DNA from: Anopheles merus
Taxonomy: Eukaryota; Arthropoda; Insecta; Diptera; Culicidae
DNA length: 64,000 bases
Direction: 5' to 3'
Assembly (NCBI RefSeq): GCF_017562075.2
Contig: NC_054084.1
Location: forward strand, 37,449,499-37,513,498
The position numbers and the translations under genes were made by a program. The notes below the pieces were generated by a model, which was not told where the DNA came from, did no database searches, and saw nothing but the letters and a program-made list of their open reading frames with translations. Positions 26,101 through 39,235 of this stretch are shown here, in pieces (the first letter of the stretch is position 1; the number at the start of each line of letters is the position of its first letter).

Positions 26101-29100
26101 TTTTTCTTTTTATTTGTTTTAATTTTTATTGATTTCATATTTTGCTGTTTATTTGATAGAATTTATATTTTATGTGGTTGTCTTCTTTTAAATTTTTTTA
26201 GTTATCATTTTTCTTATCACTTGTTACTTATCTTCTATTCCTTTATTTAATCATTCATCAATCAATTGAAACTTTTCTGTAAATTTTACTTATTTTATGG
26301 CCTTTTTCAATTTGTTGTTGTCTTGTTGTTATTTTATTTTTATAATTGAACTTTAAATTACTGTAATGCTTGTTTTTCTCTGCAAAATATACCACAACAC
26401 CCCTATCCAGCAATCCAGCATAATCTAATCCTTCTAGGTGAACCTTTTTTTCTCCCACTCGCTCCTCTCCTTCTACCTTCCCAACCGGGCATTGTGTTGC
26501 GCTTGTCTTACGTTTGCATTTAATTTTAGCTCCACCGTTTTAGCTGACACGCATTTTTCGGAATTCTTGCTAGCTAGTTCGCTTCCACCGGCCTTCTCGT
26601 TCATTCTCCGCCCGTGTTTTCCCAGCCGGCCAAACCACTGTTCCACATCCCCATCGATTCTGCCGTGCCTCTCGCCGTTGCCGGTGTGAGCGTCCGAAAC
26701 GGTTTCCCTTTTTGCTTTCCCAGGGTTCATGTTCGATCCACCGGCTGCTGTGACTTGTGAACGTGAGCAGATAAATTGGGTGCGTTAATTGTGCCAGCGA
26801 GCAGCTGCGTTATTTCGTGTTGTGCATTTTTCTCTTCTTTTTCGTTGTGTACATTCCCAACAATACTAGCAACATTGTTCCACTTGTATGTGTGTGTGTG
26901 GTCTGTGTGTGATTGTAGTCTAAGATTTTCTATGAGCTCCCATTTCGCACGGGGAAAACGATGAAAATACTTGTTCGAAATTAAACCCAATCTTGAGGCG
27001 AGCGCACAAAGAATGGCACATAACGCAGGCGTGTGTCGCGTGAACAATAAGCGCCTATACAGAGGCGTGCTCGCTGTGTTCAACCACTATGCCACTGTAC
27101 AGCGGCATCACATTCCACCTAATAGCTACAGCATCTATAAACACTAATTTTCCTTTCCGGTTCGGCTATTTTCGGTGCTGCCGGTACCGCCGCTCGCTTC
27201 TCGGCCAAGGAAAGTGTCGCCGTCTGCTTCTGCTTGTGTATCAAACCAGTCGCTTGCGCTTTTTTGTTATTTTTAGCAAAAATGTCAACTTCGACCGTTG
27301 ATTGGTGGGGCGGGCGCTGTGGGGTAACCGGAGCAGATGCGGTGAGCAGATAACCGGGAAGCAAGCGATATTTCACCGCGGCAAAACACTTCACGGTCAT
27401 ACGCTGGCTGTCGAGGGGCCGAGGTCAGCCCGAAACTAATGACACGATCGTGATCGTATTTCCTGCCAGTGAGTGGGATGGTGGTTTTGATGTGTGTATG
27501 TGTATTTTATATTCTCCAATTACACGGTATGGATAGCTGCCCGATTTAATTATAAAGCAAATCGTGTAAAACTCGCCGCTCATAAAGAGCCAGGCGTCTC
27601 CATTGCAAAAGCTCCTTTTTGCCAGGACAATGTACCGCGCTGCACGCTACAGCTGCAGTACACGTGCTCTAAACAGTTTGAGAACTGAAAATTTAAATAA
27701 TGAATGTTTAGCTTCTCTACCGTATGAACTCCAACACAGTTCAACCGAAAGCAATTTTTAATTTGCAAAGCACGCCGGTTTAATTTCGCATTCGTTCGTT
27801 AAACCGAGAAACGCGCGCCCAGTGTGCGTGTGTTCGATCAGTTCGATCTTAAGCTTCCATCGCTAAATCCGTTCGATCGAGTGCCACCTGTAGCAGCCTA
27901 CGCTGCTTCCATCCATTTCCATCCTCAGCCTTGCCGCTCCCCGCCACCCAAATGCACAACCAATTCGCGATCGTTGCTCTGTCGATCTCTGCCTGCTTCT
28001 CACGTCATTGTCCGTTTTTGCTCGCAGATTATGCGCACTCGCCGGTGTGATGTGTGGAGCATCGGTTTTATGCTCTCTCTCCACCCTCCTCCTCGCCCTT
28101 ACTCACCGAACCGAACCGACCAAAAATTCGTTCGCCCCGATTCCCGAACGTTCATCTGCCGCGCGTCCGCCTTTAGCTTCGATCGATTACGCTGTACTTT
28201 AGACGCGGTACGGATCGCCTGGCTGTGTTGTGGGGCCTGTTGCTCGAAGGATCGACCGGCTTGGCAGAGACTAGAGACTAGAGAGGGCTAGATTGGCGAA
28301 TCGGCTAGAAACATGGCTAGAGCCCGTCGGGTAAGGATTGCAAACGCGCCCGGTTTCGCTGAAAGGTAACTGAAACGCAAAACCACGTATGAGCGTGTGT
28401 GTGTGTGTGTGTGTGAACATGGACAGTGTATTTGAAGTGAAGCAAAGAGTGTATTGAACGGATGAATGATTCAAGGTGAAGTGATTTTATATGGTTTTAA
28501 CATTTTCTTCCAAACCCCATTCGCCGTGCGCGTCGCCCCCAGCGTTTGCGCCTTCTTATGATTCGGAACGTTGGCAGTTAAAAGAGAGAATAGCGGTGTG
28601 AATGAGCAAGAGAGAAGACAGAGAGAGAGACAGCGACATAAAACGAGATTTAAAACACACAGCACGAAAACGAGAACGAGCCAAGCAACCGAAACAAGCA
28701 GGCACCAGGTTTGCCGGTAAGGGATGGAGCATAGCAAATAAGCATAGCGCAAAGCGCAGGCGAATTTGCGCATGGCAGTGCTGCTGAAGAGAGGCAAAGA
28801 GGGGGAAGAGGTTGTAACATTTGCGAATCCATCTAGAATCGCCCGCCCTTCCCCACCAGCATCGCCTGCAGCGGTGGTGGTGTCTATTGTTTTCCTTCCT
28901 AACGCTCGCCTCCGGTGTGAGAGGCGAAGAGATGCATTGATCGTGGCGGACGTGACTTAAGGTTATTTTTTCGCAAACGTGCACAGCCGGAGAGGGAGTG
29001 CGCACACGCAACGCACTTATGTAGTGTGGGGGGGGGAGCTGGGTTGTGGTACGAACACGGCAGCACAGTGGGAGGCAAAGCTCCGGGGCAGGCCGAACGC

Positions 29101-30010
29101 CACCAGAAATCAACCGGATCGACGAATCGCTCAAAATCTTCACCAACCGATTTGCCAACACAAGAGCAGGCACGTGTGTGTGTGTGTGTGCGAAGGCATT
29201 TGTATGCTTTCCGGTGCCTCTCCACAGCCGTTGCGTTTCCCAGTTGGGCTGGGAAGTTTGCTCGGTGCGGCTTGGTCATATTTTTCGATGCTACAGCAAA
29301 CGTCGTCTTCGACTGCTTCTTCCCGCTCCTCTCAACGGGTCCATTAGTCCCGTTTCGGTGGATTCACCTTTAACAGCGAACTAGCGGGGCCTGGTGCCTA
29401 GGGGAGGGTGGGAGTTGCAGCACAGAGAACAAAGAGGAAAGGTGGTGGGAAAGATACACAGCGCAAAGACAAATCAGTGCGAGAGAACGAATGAATGGTA
29501 CACCAGGCCATGCCAGGCCAGAATGTGAAGCGTAAATTTGCAATCAATTTTTCACCTGATCAAGCGATGATGCGATCGTTCGGCACTGATATACCCACCC
29601 CAATCAAGACAGCCTCTTCGATCCCTCACCGGGAGGGGGGGGGGGGGTCGATGCTGGTCGGGGGGATGTTTGCGGAACCGGATTCTTGATTTAATCGAAC
29701 CTCTATCGATCACGGCCGATCACTGGCATCGGCCGGGCGCGATCAGCTCGATCAGGTAGATGCTGTTGATGCTCTTCCCTTCCTTTGTATGTAGCTGAGA
29801 AGTGGTGATTTATTAGGACCCGCACAGTTGGGACCGGTAATCGAACACTTCAGCAGGATACAGAACGATTATGGAGAGGTCTTTAGGTGACTTTGGAACG
29901 AGACGCTTTGGACCATTGGTCTCGATTTCAGACATTGAAATGTATTACACTTGCTGGAAACTTTGTGCCTTTCAATATCCAGAATATAGATTTACTTGGG
30001 AGTTGAAAAG

Positions 30011-30314
30011 TACCGTGAAATCTCCTTAAAGTGAAGGGGGCTTCCTTCAAGAAACCGTCAGCGTAGAGAGATATTTATGTTAAAGAAAAGTAATGAAGGT
30101 GTTGCTATGGAGTATCCAAGAAACAACGAAAAAAACTTGTCATCCTTGGGCCATCGCTTGATTTTGGTAAACTGTCACCCAAAAATTCATATTGCAGAAT
30201 TTCGGCTATCAAATTGCATATGCAACTTGTAAAATATTCATCTTAAAGAAACATCAAATGTTTGGAGAAACAATGCATCTTGAAGAGGCTACATCTTAGA
30301 GAGATTTTACAGTA
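30011..30314. mobile_element. Possible 304-bp MITE with imperfect 20-bp inverted repeats
   Basis: The left end, TACCGTGAAATCTCCTTAAA at 30,011, and the reverse complement of the right end at 30,295-30,314 agree at 15 of 20 positions. The interior is AT-rich and has no coding content. A related end (TTAGAGAGATTTCAC) is found at 14,274-14,289. No target-site duplication is convincing. It could instead be two unrelated fragments. Confidence 0.35.
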
Positions 30315-31459
30315 CATCCTCGAGTAGACCTTCAATAAATGTAAGAAACTAAGACAAATGCCAAATGTCTATAAAAGCGGACACAAATCTTTCTCGAACA
30401 CTGATATCCCACGATGCACTTTTGTCGCTGCACGGGATGCGCTAACTTTGTTGGGTTCGGGTTCAAATTCCTTAATGTTGCCCCTCCGGCACGCCTAAAG
30501 CTAACGTGGAGAAGAGTTTTTATGTTCTCACTCAACCTCTGTGCAGCATTTTCGTTCGCCGCTTGTTCGATCCGGTTCGACCGAAGGACCTCACAACGGT
30601 CCGTACGGACCGGCAGAGAAAAAGGCGGCGGGACCAGACGCGGCGAGAAACAATCGCGACTGCTCAATACCATCGCTCAAGGACGTGCGCCATCGGTTGT
30701 CGTCGCCGTCGTCGCCGGTCTGGTTTTACAGCGTCGTCTCTCCTTGGGTCAGTTTCATCGTTCATCGTTTTCTTTATCGTTCTACCGCGCTCCCCACTCC
30801 AAAGTTGATGGTGTGGGCGGATGGTCTCCCCATTCCGGTGGATGATGAACGTTCGCGAATGTCCGGGTGGGTGGAAAGTGTCCCCCCTCGAAAGAATCGC
30901 GAGCGATGGAGTTTCGGTGACACTGCGCGTATCGGTGTACCAATATCTCTCTCTCTCTCTCTCTTTTTCTGTTGATGCTCTCTGTTCCTTGCACAGTCGT
31001 CTTTACTTTTCGTCGTGCGTCAACGGCAATCCATCGTCACGACACGCGTGTTTGGCGAGGTGGAGGGGGGTTGCATTAGGGGTGGTAGTTGGTGTTTCAA
31101 CCGTTCTGGCTATATGCTCAACGAGACGGCCAATGCTCCCCTGCAGGCTGGCTGGCGGTGTAGTAGTGCAATGCACCATCCAGATCTGCCAGTGTGTGAG
31201 TGAGTGTGTGCTTGTATGTGAGGGTAGGCAAGTGAGGGATGAGGAGCGACGGGTCATATTCGCGAACCATCCTGTCACGTTGTGCGTCTCCATCTGTCTG
31301 GCTTATTTTTGCCAAAAATTGTACACCCCCTCCCCTCCCTCGCCAACACTCCAAGGTTGATCATGGGGTGCTGATGGTGATGGCGATGATGATGATGGTG
31401 ATGATGGTGACGACGCCGACGACCTCAGCCTTTATGTACTTTTCTCTCTCGCTCTCTTG

Positions 31460-31498
<39 letters not shown>

Positions 31499-33729
31499 TC
31501 ATAGTCTCGCGGGCCGCACCGGCTGACGCGGAAAAAGCGCACGCGTACTCATCGATGTGTTCCGTCTTTTGTATGCTCTCTCAATCTCTATCTCCCTCTC
31601 TATCTATCTCTGTCGCAGGTTCCATTTTCCAATGCTTCCCACTCGCTCGCTCTTTCTTCCGATGCTCCCCACTTATGTTACAGCAAGCTGATGGTGAGAC
31701 GCGATGCACTGTACGCCAGCATAACCGCGTGCGAAAGCAAGCAAAAGAGCGAACAGCGAGAACGAGACGGAGAGCAAGAGCGTGTGTGCGTGTGCAAGTG
31801 AGAGCAGCAGTACGAGTGTGAGAGAGAGCGAGAGAGCGGTAGCCCTTTTTTGGTACATAACAGTGTCTCGAGCGGGGTTGCTGGCCGTATATTAAATAAG
31901 CGAAGAACAAAACAACAACAAGAAAAAAACCTCCCATTCCCCTGTCCCCGTTTACTGCCGTGGCGTGGAATGCGCGTAGTACGTGCATGCTGCACTATGG
32001 ACCAGTAGGCAGTAGCCGGGTCAACGCAACGGGTCGCCGGTTTGTACCTTGCGAAGTGCAAATAAATTTCGCTCACCCAAACTTTGCTGCCTGCCGCACT
32101 GTCCATCATCGGCCAAAGCTGGTGCAAAAATGACTACGATTTACATCGAAGTTTGTTTGTTTTTTGTTCCATTACCTTTGGCAAGGATTTTGTGCAAATC
32201 TTCTAATCTCAAAGTGCACACCAACACCCCAGCCACCCAAAGCACCCAGAGTCACACGGTGTCACATCGTACCGTGCTTAGGTGCAGGCGACTGTTGACC
32301 GCAAACGAGCGCAGCGCAAAAAAGGACGATCGACTAGGACGACACAACAAGTACGCCCTTGCGGTTGGGCAGGGTGCAGACCGCCGGCCAGGGGTGGAAA
32401 GGTTGTCAGACACATAAGCGAACCCGAGGGGCGAACGGGGGTGCTGGGTGTACGACGACGCCGGCGAGACAGGGCACAGACAGCTGGAATGGGCTGGGAG
32501 TTGGCCCTGTGTTCGGCCTCTCGCTCTCTCGCATCGGCGGGATGTTCGGTTTCGGGACAAAATTGGAACGAAGAGCAAAACCCGACGGCGGCTCCGAGTC
32601 CTTGGACGCGCTGGATGAAACGTGGAATCCAAAGACGAGGAGGAGGGGGTGGGGGAGGAGGTAGCGCCGCACAGTGACGTGCGAAAGTTGGCAGAGCGCA
32701 GTTTTTGTTTGGCAAAAAAAAAAGAATGCTTAATATTGGTGCAAGTGCACGGATAGGTTATGCTAAAAACCAAAGGGAGAATTTATTCGATTTTTAGGAA
32801 GCACCGGTGATCCTTTCACTGATGTGATCGGGTGAAACGGAAGCGAGTAGAAAGCGGGCTGGCTTGGTTGTGGAGCATAAATAAAAGATAAATATGTTCA
32901 CGCGCTTATAAATAGAGACGCAGGCGGCGGTTTGCTTTCCTGGCCACAGTGCAGTGCTTATCTTTGCGTCGAAGAGCGTGGAGGTGTGTCCATTGGCGGC
33001 TGTTCTCTCTCACAAGAATAAAAAAACTCAACTCAAGAAAATCCCAATCAAATAACCTCAATATTCCCGGAATTTTTATTTTTTCGTCGGCACTGTAGAA
33101 ACAGTGAAGAGGGAAGAAGAACGAACAAAAACCTTCCAAAATTTCCCCATGATCAACGCCCGAGCAGACGGGGGGTATGGGGAGATATGCTTTGGAGAGG
33201 GAAGGAGGATGTGTTGCAGGGTTGACTGGCACCCGGCAGCCGGGTTTGCCGCAAATCAAGAAACACGCCGCAGCAAACGCAAACGCAAAGGGGCAAAGAC
33301 AAGGGAGGACAGTCGGTGGTGCGTATATGTGTGTGTGTGTGTATATACGCACCACACACACACACACGCGCACACACATGCCCGGCTGAAAAGGGAGAAC
33401 CCCTGAACGGCAGACCGACCTGAACGCGCAAACCCCCCGCCCAAAAGCCGGAGCGGCGCGAGCGAGAGCGGCGAGAGCGCGAGAAAGGCAGTAGAAGCCG
33501 GCGGGAGCAACACTACAAAAAAAGAAAAAGAGGCAAACACAAAACACACTACCGCAGATCTGCGAATCGGTTGTTCGTCAGTCGTGTCTTGAGCGTCAAG
33601 CGGTGCGCATCTTGCACCGGCCGTCATCCGTTCTCTGGACGGAGCTGGCGCATATACAGCGAGAGAGAGAGCTGGTGAGAGATGGTGTTGTGCCGTCGTC
33701 GTCTGTCTGGCCCTGGCAGGGCAGACGGC

Positions 33730-33765
33730 TATATAACAGTGGCCTTCGATCGTCCGCCGATGATG
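33730..33765 (+). promoter_or_regulatory. TATA-type core promoter P2
   Basis: TATATAA starts at 33,730, just after a GAGAGAGAGAG block at 33,660-33,670 and a CGTCGTCGTC run. The start site should be near 33,755-33,765. The following several hundred bases have a leader-like composition (CAGTG, GTGTGTG, AAATAAGTGAACATG). GA repeats upstream of TATA are typical of GAGA-factor-dependent insect promoters. The downstream gene is not identified. Confidence 0.45.
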
Positions 33766-35217
33766 AGTGCGATTGCAACCAGTGCGGCAACTCGACACCC
33801 GGCGGGAACCTGCGCGAGTGATGCACCTCTGAACTGCAACTGCGAAAAAACACAGTCGAAAATCTGCACAAACAGTGTCCCAAGCCATCCGTCATAAAGA
33901 GTGTGTTATTGTGTGTTTCGTTAATTTCAAATAAGTGAACATGTTTGTGTGCTTCTGTGTGCGTATCTGTGTGGGTTTGTGTGCCTGTGGTCACAAGAGT
34001 GCACCGATAGAGGGATCCGCAAGCCGCAAGTTGTCGGCTTGGAAACAGGAACTAAACGTGAGGCGGCAGAACGTCACACCACCTCCGGGTGCGCGACATC
34101 TCCATCGCAGCAGGCGAAGAACCGCACGGAGACAGTGCAGTTGTCATCCCGGAATTGTTGCAATCACCCCCAACTTGCTGCATCCCCTCCATTCCGTCCA
34201 GACTTTGGTGGTGGGGGCCTTTTAGACGGATGGTGCCGTTCATCAGTTCAAGTAGTGCAGCGCTGCAGCTTCCGAGTTGTGCACGATCATGCCACTCTCT
34301 AGCGACGCGGAGAGTCACTTGGGTTTTGGGTGGATGTACGGCCAGTGCGTGTGGGCTCACCTTGAAGCATTTCGATCCTCGCGAATCGTTCACTTGACGA
34401 CGACTACGACGACGTCGTCAGTGCAGAGCAACGGAAGACTACACAGCAACAGTGGTGCAGTTGGTGCAATCAGTTTGTGTGCGACAACGGGTACGCAAAG
34501 GCTAGGTTTCGGGTTTGGTGGAACAATCGCAGTTGACACTGGATCGCTTGTCAGGAAAAGTGTCTGGGAAAACGGAACGCCTGGAAACAGTGAAGTTTCG
34601 CTTGTAAGAACGCAAAGAAACAAGGCGTGTGCTTGGCAAAAAATTAGTATTCGCGACGGTACGCGAACCATAAAACCCAGCTAAAACCCATCCCCGCCTC
34701 ATTTTGGGCAGCGACATTAACCCCCCGCCCAGTTTAGTGTGACCAGCCGTGCCGAAATCGAATTGTCATTCCATGCATAGCGTGTCCTCTGTGCGTTGTT
34801 TTATCGGCTCACGAGAGCAGCGAGGTCAAGCGGGACACCTCGAACAATCCTTCTCGCGGACCCGGTGTCGTCGGTGCGTTTGTGCTGGTTCGATTTTAAT
34901 GTGCGTGTGTGTGTTTTTGTTGGCTGGGAGTGTGCGGATTCCGATTGTCAAGTGCCGGTTCCGACGGGAATTTGTCCGTGACGCGGTCTCGCGGGTGAAT
35001 GTTTCAAGTGTGCGTGCGTGCGTGTGTGCCCCGTCTAGATGGAACTCCCTTTGCTCACCAAATCCTTGAACTTTGTGAATTGAGCACCGGCGGCGTGCGT
35101 ACATTGAACCCGCGCGGAGGTCGTAATGAAGAAAAAAAAACGGTGGCCCCCGGCGGGTCAATGACGATCGGGAAGTAAATTGGCACAGACACACACACAC
35201 ACATACACACATACGAG
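33760..35217 (+). other. Candidate long leader exon after P2
   Basis: The segment runs from the inferred P2 start to the donor GAG|GTAAGC at 35,218. A weaker internal donor (AAAC|GTGAGG) lies at 34,058. Overlapping short frames of about 100 codons are present in several phases without any domain, which fits an untranslated leader. P2 could be an alternative promoter of the same + strand unit as P1. That link is inference. Confidence 0.3.
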
Positions 35218-36639
35218 GTAAGCAGGTTGGGTCGTGCTGGTTGACACTGTTCTTTGGGCTGATGTGGTTTGCCAGCCAATCAAAAACTCTTCTGGAAGCC
35301 CGTTTTTTTGTGTTTAAAACAATGTTTGGGGACTACAACACTTTTTGATAGAGCGTGCACACTCGCTCCGAATGCTCCCGAAAATGTTGGGCATGGTGCA
35401 CCACCGGCATTGCTCGAGGTACGATAGGAAATCGTGTGCGATCATCCGCCTCACGAGAAGAAGTTGTACTTGACGACATTTATTTCTTGATCTCAAGTCT
35501 AGTAAAAAAGACATAAAAAAAGGAAAAATCCCCAAAATGGCAGGGGGGGTGATAGTGGGGAAGGGATTTTCTCGAGTCGAGAAAAATAAACTTACACGAT
35601 CAGGCGCGCGCGCATTGCCGCCACACATCATTGCCGGGGCGTGTGATCTTCTCTCGTTCGGGTCGCGACGGGATGACGATGCTGGTCCCACCACAAAAGC
35701 CCCCTTCGCTATTCTTTTACCGCTACTTCCGCTCCTGCTCATGCTTCCTTTCCTGCAGCCGGATCTACACGACACGACGGGGAGGGGGGGGGGGGTGAGC
35801 TATTTTTGGTACATTTAAATATGCGCGCATTGTTGTTAACAAGGAAGCTAGAGATTTTAATATGGCCCCGTCCGTCACGTACGCGCGGTGGTTCATAACA
35901 CCCACGGAGGGTGATGTATAGTTGTCGTTTTTTGCTGTTCATCCCCGTCGGGGCAACCGAGAACTGTGCATATCATCACGCAGTTCTGGGAAACACTTAG
36001 AGCCACTAAGAAGCGCTGCCGGCGGCGATCGACGATGATCGTCAGCATCCCTCTATAGACAGTTTTATTTCCTTGCGGATGTTTCGGCTATGGGGGTGGT
36101 CCGACCACCAGGGATGTTGTGTGATCCTGCTGGGATTAATCTATTTTTCGTCGGTTGCGAATTTGGTTGGATCGCGAAACACTTGAAGCAGAAGGCGGAT
36201 GATCTAGTGCGGGAGGAAGTAATCGTTCACGATTTCACGATCTGTGTAGTAAGTAAAAGTGAGCGCCCGTTCAGGCCGTCGTGTTGCCATGTGAGGTAGT
36301 ACACCCTGGACGTTACATCCCCGTCTTCAGGAACCTGCGGCAGGTAAGTGGTGTTTCTAGGTACGATGCAGCTGGAACTAGGCGATCGCCAAGTGATTGT
36401 GTTTGTGATTGTGTGTTTGTGTTTTCCCTCTGCTGTGTGGATAGCTGCCTGAGCTGTCTAATGACACGCGCTAAGCAGGAACCGGGACTTGGTACACATT
36501 CGCTAGCAGTCAGGTACCTGAAGTAGCGCGCGTTATTCGGCTCACAACCAACTAACCAACCACACTCAGCACAGGGAAATTGTCATCCACCAGCAGCACC
36601 AGCCGGCCTGACATTCTCTCTCTCTCTCTCTCTCTCTAG

Positions 36640-36660
36640 TTCGGAACATTAGCAACACAG
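36640..36660 (+). other. Candidate 21-nt microexon
   Basis: A (CT)n tract of about 24 bases ends in CTAG at 36,639, an ideal polypyrimidine acceptor. The donor CACAG|GTGAGG begins at 36,661. The 21 nt between them read FGTLATQ and preserve frame. The pyrimidine tract is itself a microsatellite, so an acceptor-like match could be chance. Confidence 0.25.
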
Positions 36661-37497
36661 GTGAGGTTAATGGTGGAGAGGGGGGGCTGTTACGCCGAAA
36701 CAAACGCGAATTAGAGCAGAATGGCGACCCGTCCCGTCATCCTCCCCACCAGCAGCCGGTCCATCCGACCAGAGGCACTTAAGCAATGTGGGGCGAACGA
36801 ACGAAGTGCCATTTGTCGTTTGGGGGGTAAATGGCGGAAAAAGTGTTTTACAACAATCGGATTTAAGTAGAGTTTATTTGCTGTCCAAGTTTTCGTCGCT
36901 TGATTGTGCTTTTTGATAAAAAAAAATGGATTTGCAAAAATAAGCATCTTTTTGCGTGTCAAAACTTTTTATTTCTTTAATAATTTGAAAAACAATTCTT
37001 TTTTTGTCCTAAAATCACGTGATCTTGTTTTATTTTGTGGTAAAATGTGCCTCCAAGTACTTTTAAGGAATTTACATGATCGCTTTTTGCCATTTTTCCC
37101 TTGAGCGTTCAATTTCACGATTGCAATTGACAAAAATAAACTGGCGCTTCGTAAGGGCGATGAAAATAAATCACAATCCACATAGCTCGATCCACCCTTT
37201 TTTTACGCTTGAATGTGTATGTGTGTGTGCATCGCCTCTTCGCTTTGGGGTTTTGATAACAACGCTCGCCCGGCGGGAGACACGATTGGTGGCGTCGGTC
37301 GCAGGTCTAGAGATTGTGCGAAATTCCTGATCCCTGCAGCAAGCCACCCCGAAGTCCTTTCTGCCGATCTTCCTGTTGGGCGTTGGGGGTCTTGCAGTAT
37401 CAGCCAACCAAATTTTGTACATCGTATTTTTTTTACAGAGTACAATCAACTACATTCTCGCACCATCATCATCATCATCATCATCATCATCTTGCAG

Positions 37498-37584
37498 CGT
37501 GTTGTTGTTCCGCACGCCAACAGCGATAGCGCGCAGACCGAGTGTGTCAAATGGAGCATCGAACCCAAGCCAAGCCCAAAACGG
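37498..37584 (+). other. Candidate 87-nt exon
   Basis: The acceptor TCTTGCAG ends at 37,497, but its upstream tract is an (ATC)n repeat rather than a clean pyrimidine tract. A weak donor (CGG|GTTAGC) begins at 37,585. The enclosed 29 codons are open, starting RVVVPHANSDSAQTECVKW and ending PKPSPKR. Residue variety is protein-like. There is no recognised homolog, and the donor is poor. Confidence 0.18.
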
Positions 37585-38060
37585 GTTAGCGGCAGAACTG
37601 ATAAGCGGGCCTGTGGCCTTGTGTGCGTGTGTGTGTTTGTGTGTAAGCGCGCGCTCGTTCTCTGTTGCGAGTTGTCGTACGGGGGCCCTTTTTGCTATTT
37701 TTACTCGCCATCTCCTCTCTCCTGGGACGACCACGCGGCGCACGCGGTGTACGTACGATAATTGCGATCGGTGCCACCGAGCGTAAGAACAACCACAAGG
37801 AATGTCCGAACACTCTCGCACACCCATCATTTGATATTCGAGCCCGAGCGTGTGATCAACGCATATTTTTTGTTGGGGTGACCAAAGCTTCTAAGGTTTT
37901 GCAGTGCCAAAATGTGTGAAAGCTGAGCAAAAGGGTGGACGTTTTCATGCGTACGCGTGAAATGTCGCGTAGCAAATGTCGCCACCGATAAGAATGAAAC
38001 AGCAAACACGTCAGTGTGTTGGAGAGTGTGTGCGCGCGCACGCTTATCGTTCACCGTGGG

Positions 38061-38063
<3 letters not shown>

Positions 38064-38143
<80 letters not shown>
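38064..38143. repeat. (CA)n microsatellite
   Basis: This is an uninterrupted CA tract of 40 units. It is followed at 38,214-38,268 by a (CT)n-rich tract. Confidence 0.97.
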
Positions 38144-38144
<1 letters not shown>

Positions 38145-38213
38145 GGGAAGTGCGGAATGGAGCGCTTGGACGCGCGTGTGCGTATCTAACTCTCGTACAC
38201 ACAAGCGCTGCCC

Positions 38214-38217
38214 CCTC

Positions 38218-38252
<35 letters not shown>

Positions 38253-38268
38253 GTCTCTCTCTGTCTCG
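38214..38268. repeat. (CT)n-rich tract
   Basis: This is a pyrimidine-only tract of CTCT and CTTT units interrupted by two CTGT units. It could act as a polypyrimidine or triplex-forming segment. No acceptor AG follows at a useful distance. Confidence 0.85.
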
Positions 38269-39036
38269 TGTTAGAATACGAAAGCGCGCTTAGTCGAAAC
38301 CGTCGCGGCCAAAAACCTGTTGCCGAGTGCGCGAATACGGGCTGCGGCCAAACGCGGGCTGCGGTTTGGTTCAACTCGAGTGACGATTATCATCTCATAT
38401 CGCGTTGCGCACACACACCCAGCAGTAAGGGAGCGGGGTGGGTTGGGAACACCGAAATGGGTCACATTTAAAGCCGCCGCGTCAACCTGTCGGACGTTCT
38501 TGCCTGCTCGGTTGCGCACCATGGTTGGTGCGGTAATCGGAAGATCGATCGTTGGCGTCAAATGCACGTGAGCCGTATGCGCGCACTTGCGATAAGCGAA
38601 CTTTTGAGGGTGCGCAACGGCAACGCCTCTCTCTCTCTGTAGCAGTCTCGCAGCAGCTTACCTTTTTCTAACGCACATTTGCCAGGTGCGTGCGTAAATC
38701 GTAAAGTTGGGCTAATGGCGCAGACATGGTCGCTGTTCGGCAAATGGGACAATGGACGCTGCACTCGCTGCGTTTTATATTGCTTTATGACATGTGCACC
38801 CCGGAAAAGCACATCCTTTGTTCGCTTTGGGCAGCTTTTGGCAAGACCTGGACGACAGTATTATCAGTCCTCTTTGCAGGCTGAAAGAGGTGCAAGGCTG
38901 CAAGTGGACGTAATGGACGCTTTTACGGCTTTCTCAGTAGACAGGAGCGAGTTACGACACTACCGCACCACGAAGAGCAAGATGTTCTGCAAACTCCTTG
39001 GGATGAGCACTCTGCCAGAGGCAACAAGCAGACAAC

Positions 39037-39235
<199 letters not shown>

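Larger units (their letters stand above)
20167..33650. other. Gene-free, repeat-punctuated stretch
   Basis: No supported gene was found. GC-rich, CpG-dense blocks (20.2-21.6, 24.9-25.6, 27.8-29.4 and 30.4-33.5 kb) alternate with very AT-rich spacers (23.2-23.7 and 25.8-26.4 kb). Many long open frames, such as 308 codons at 24,852-25,778 and 205 codons on the minus strand at 28,556-29,173, are driven by low GC-skew and CA/CT runs. They show no domains. Sub-features are listed separately. Confidence 0.45.

Noticed and set aside
28556..29173. 205-codon minus-strand frame and overlapping + strand frames
   Set aside because: Mutual shadows with Ser/Leu runs from CT repeats. No conserved motif was seen.
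33256..33888. 210-codon minus-strand frame overlapping P2
   Set aside because: No domain, with CA-repeat His/Thr runs. It is antisense to the better supported promoter and leader.
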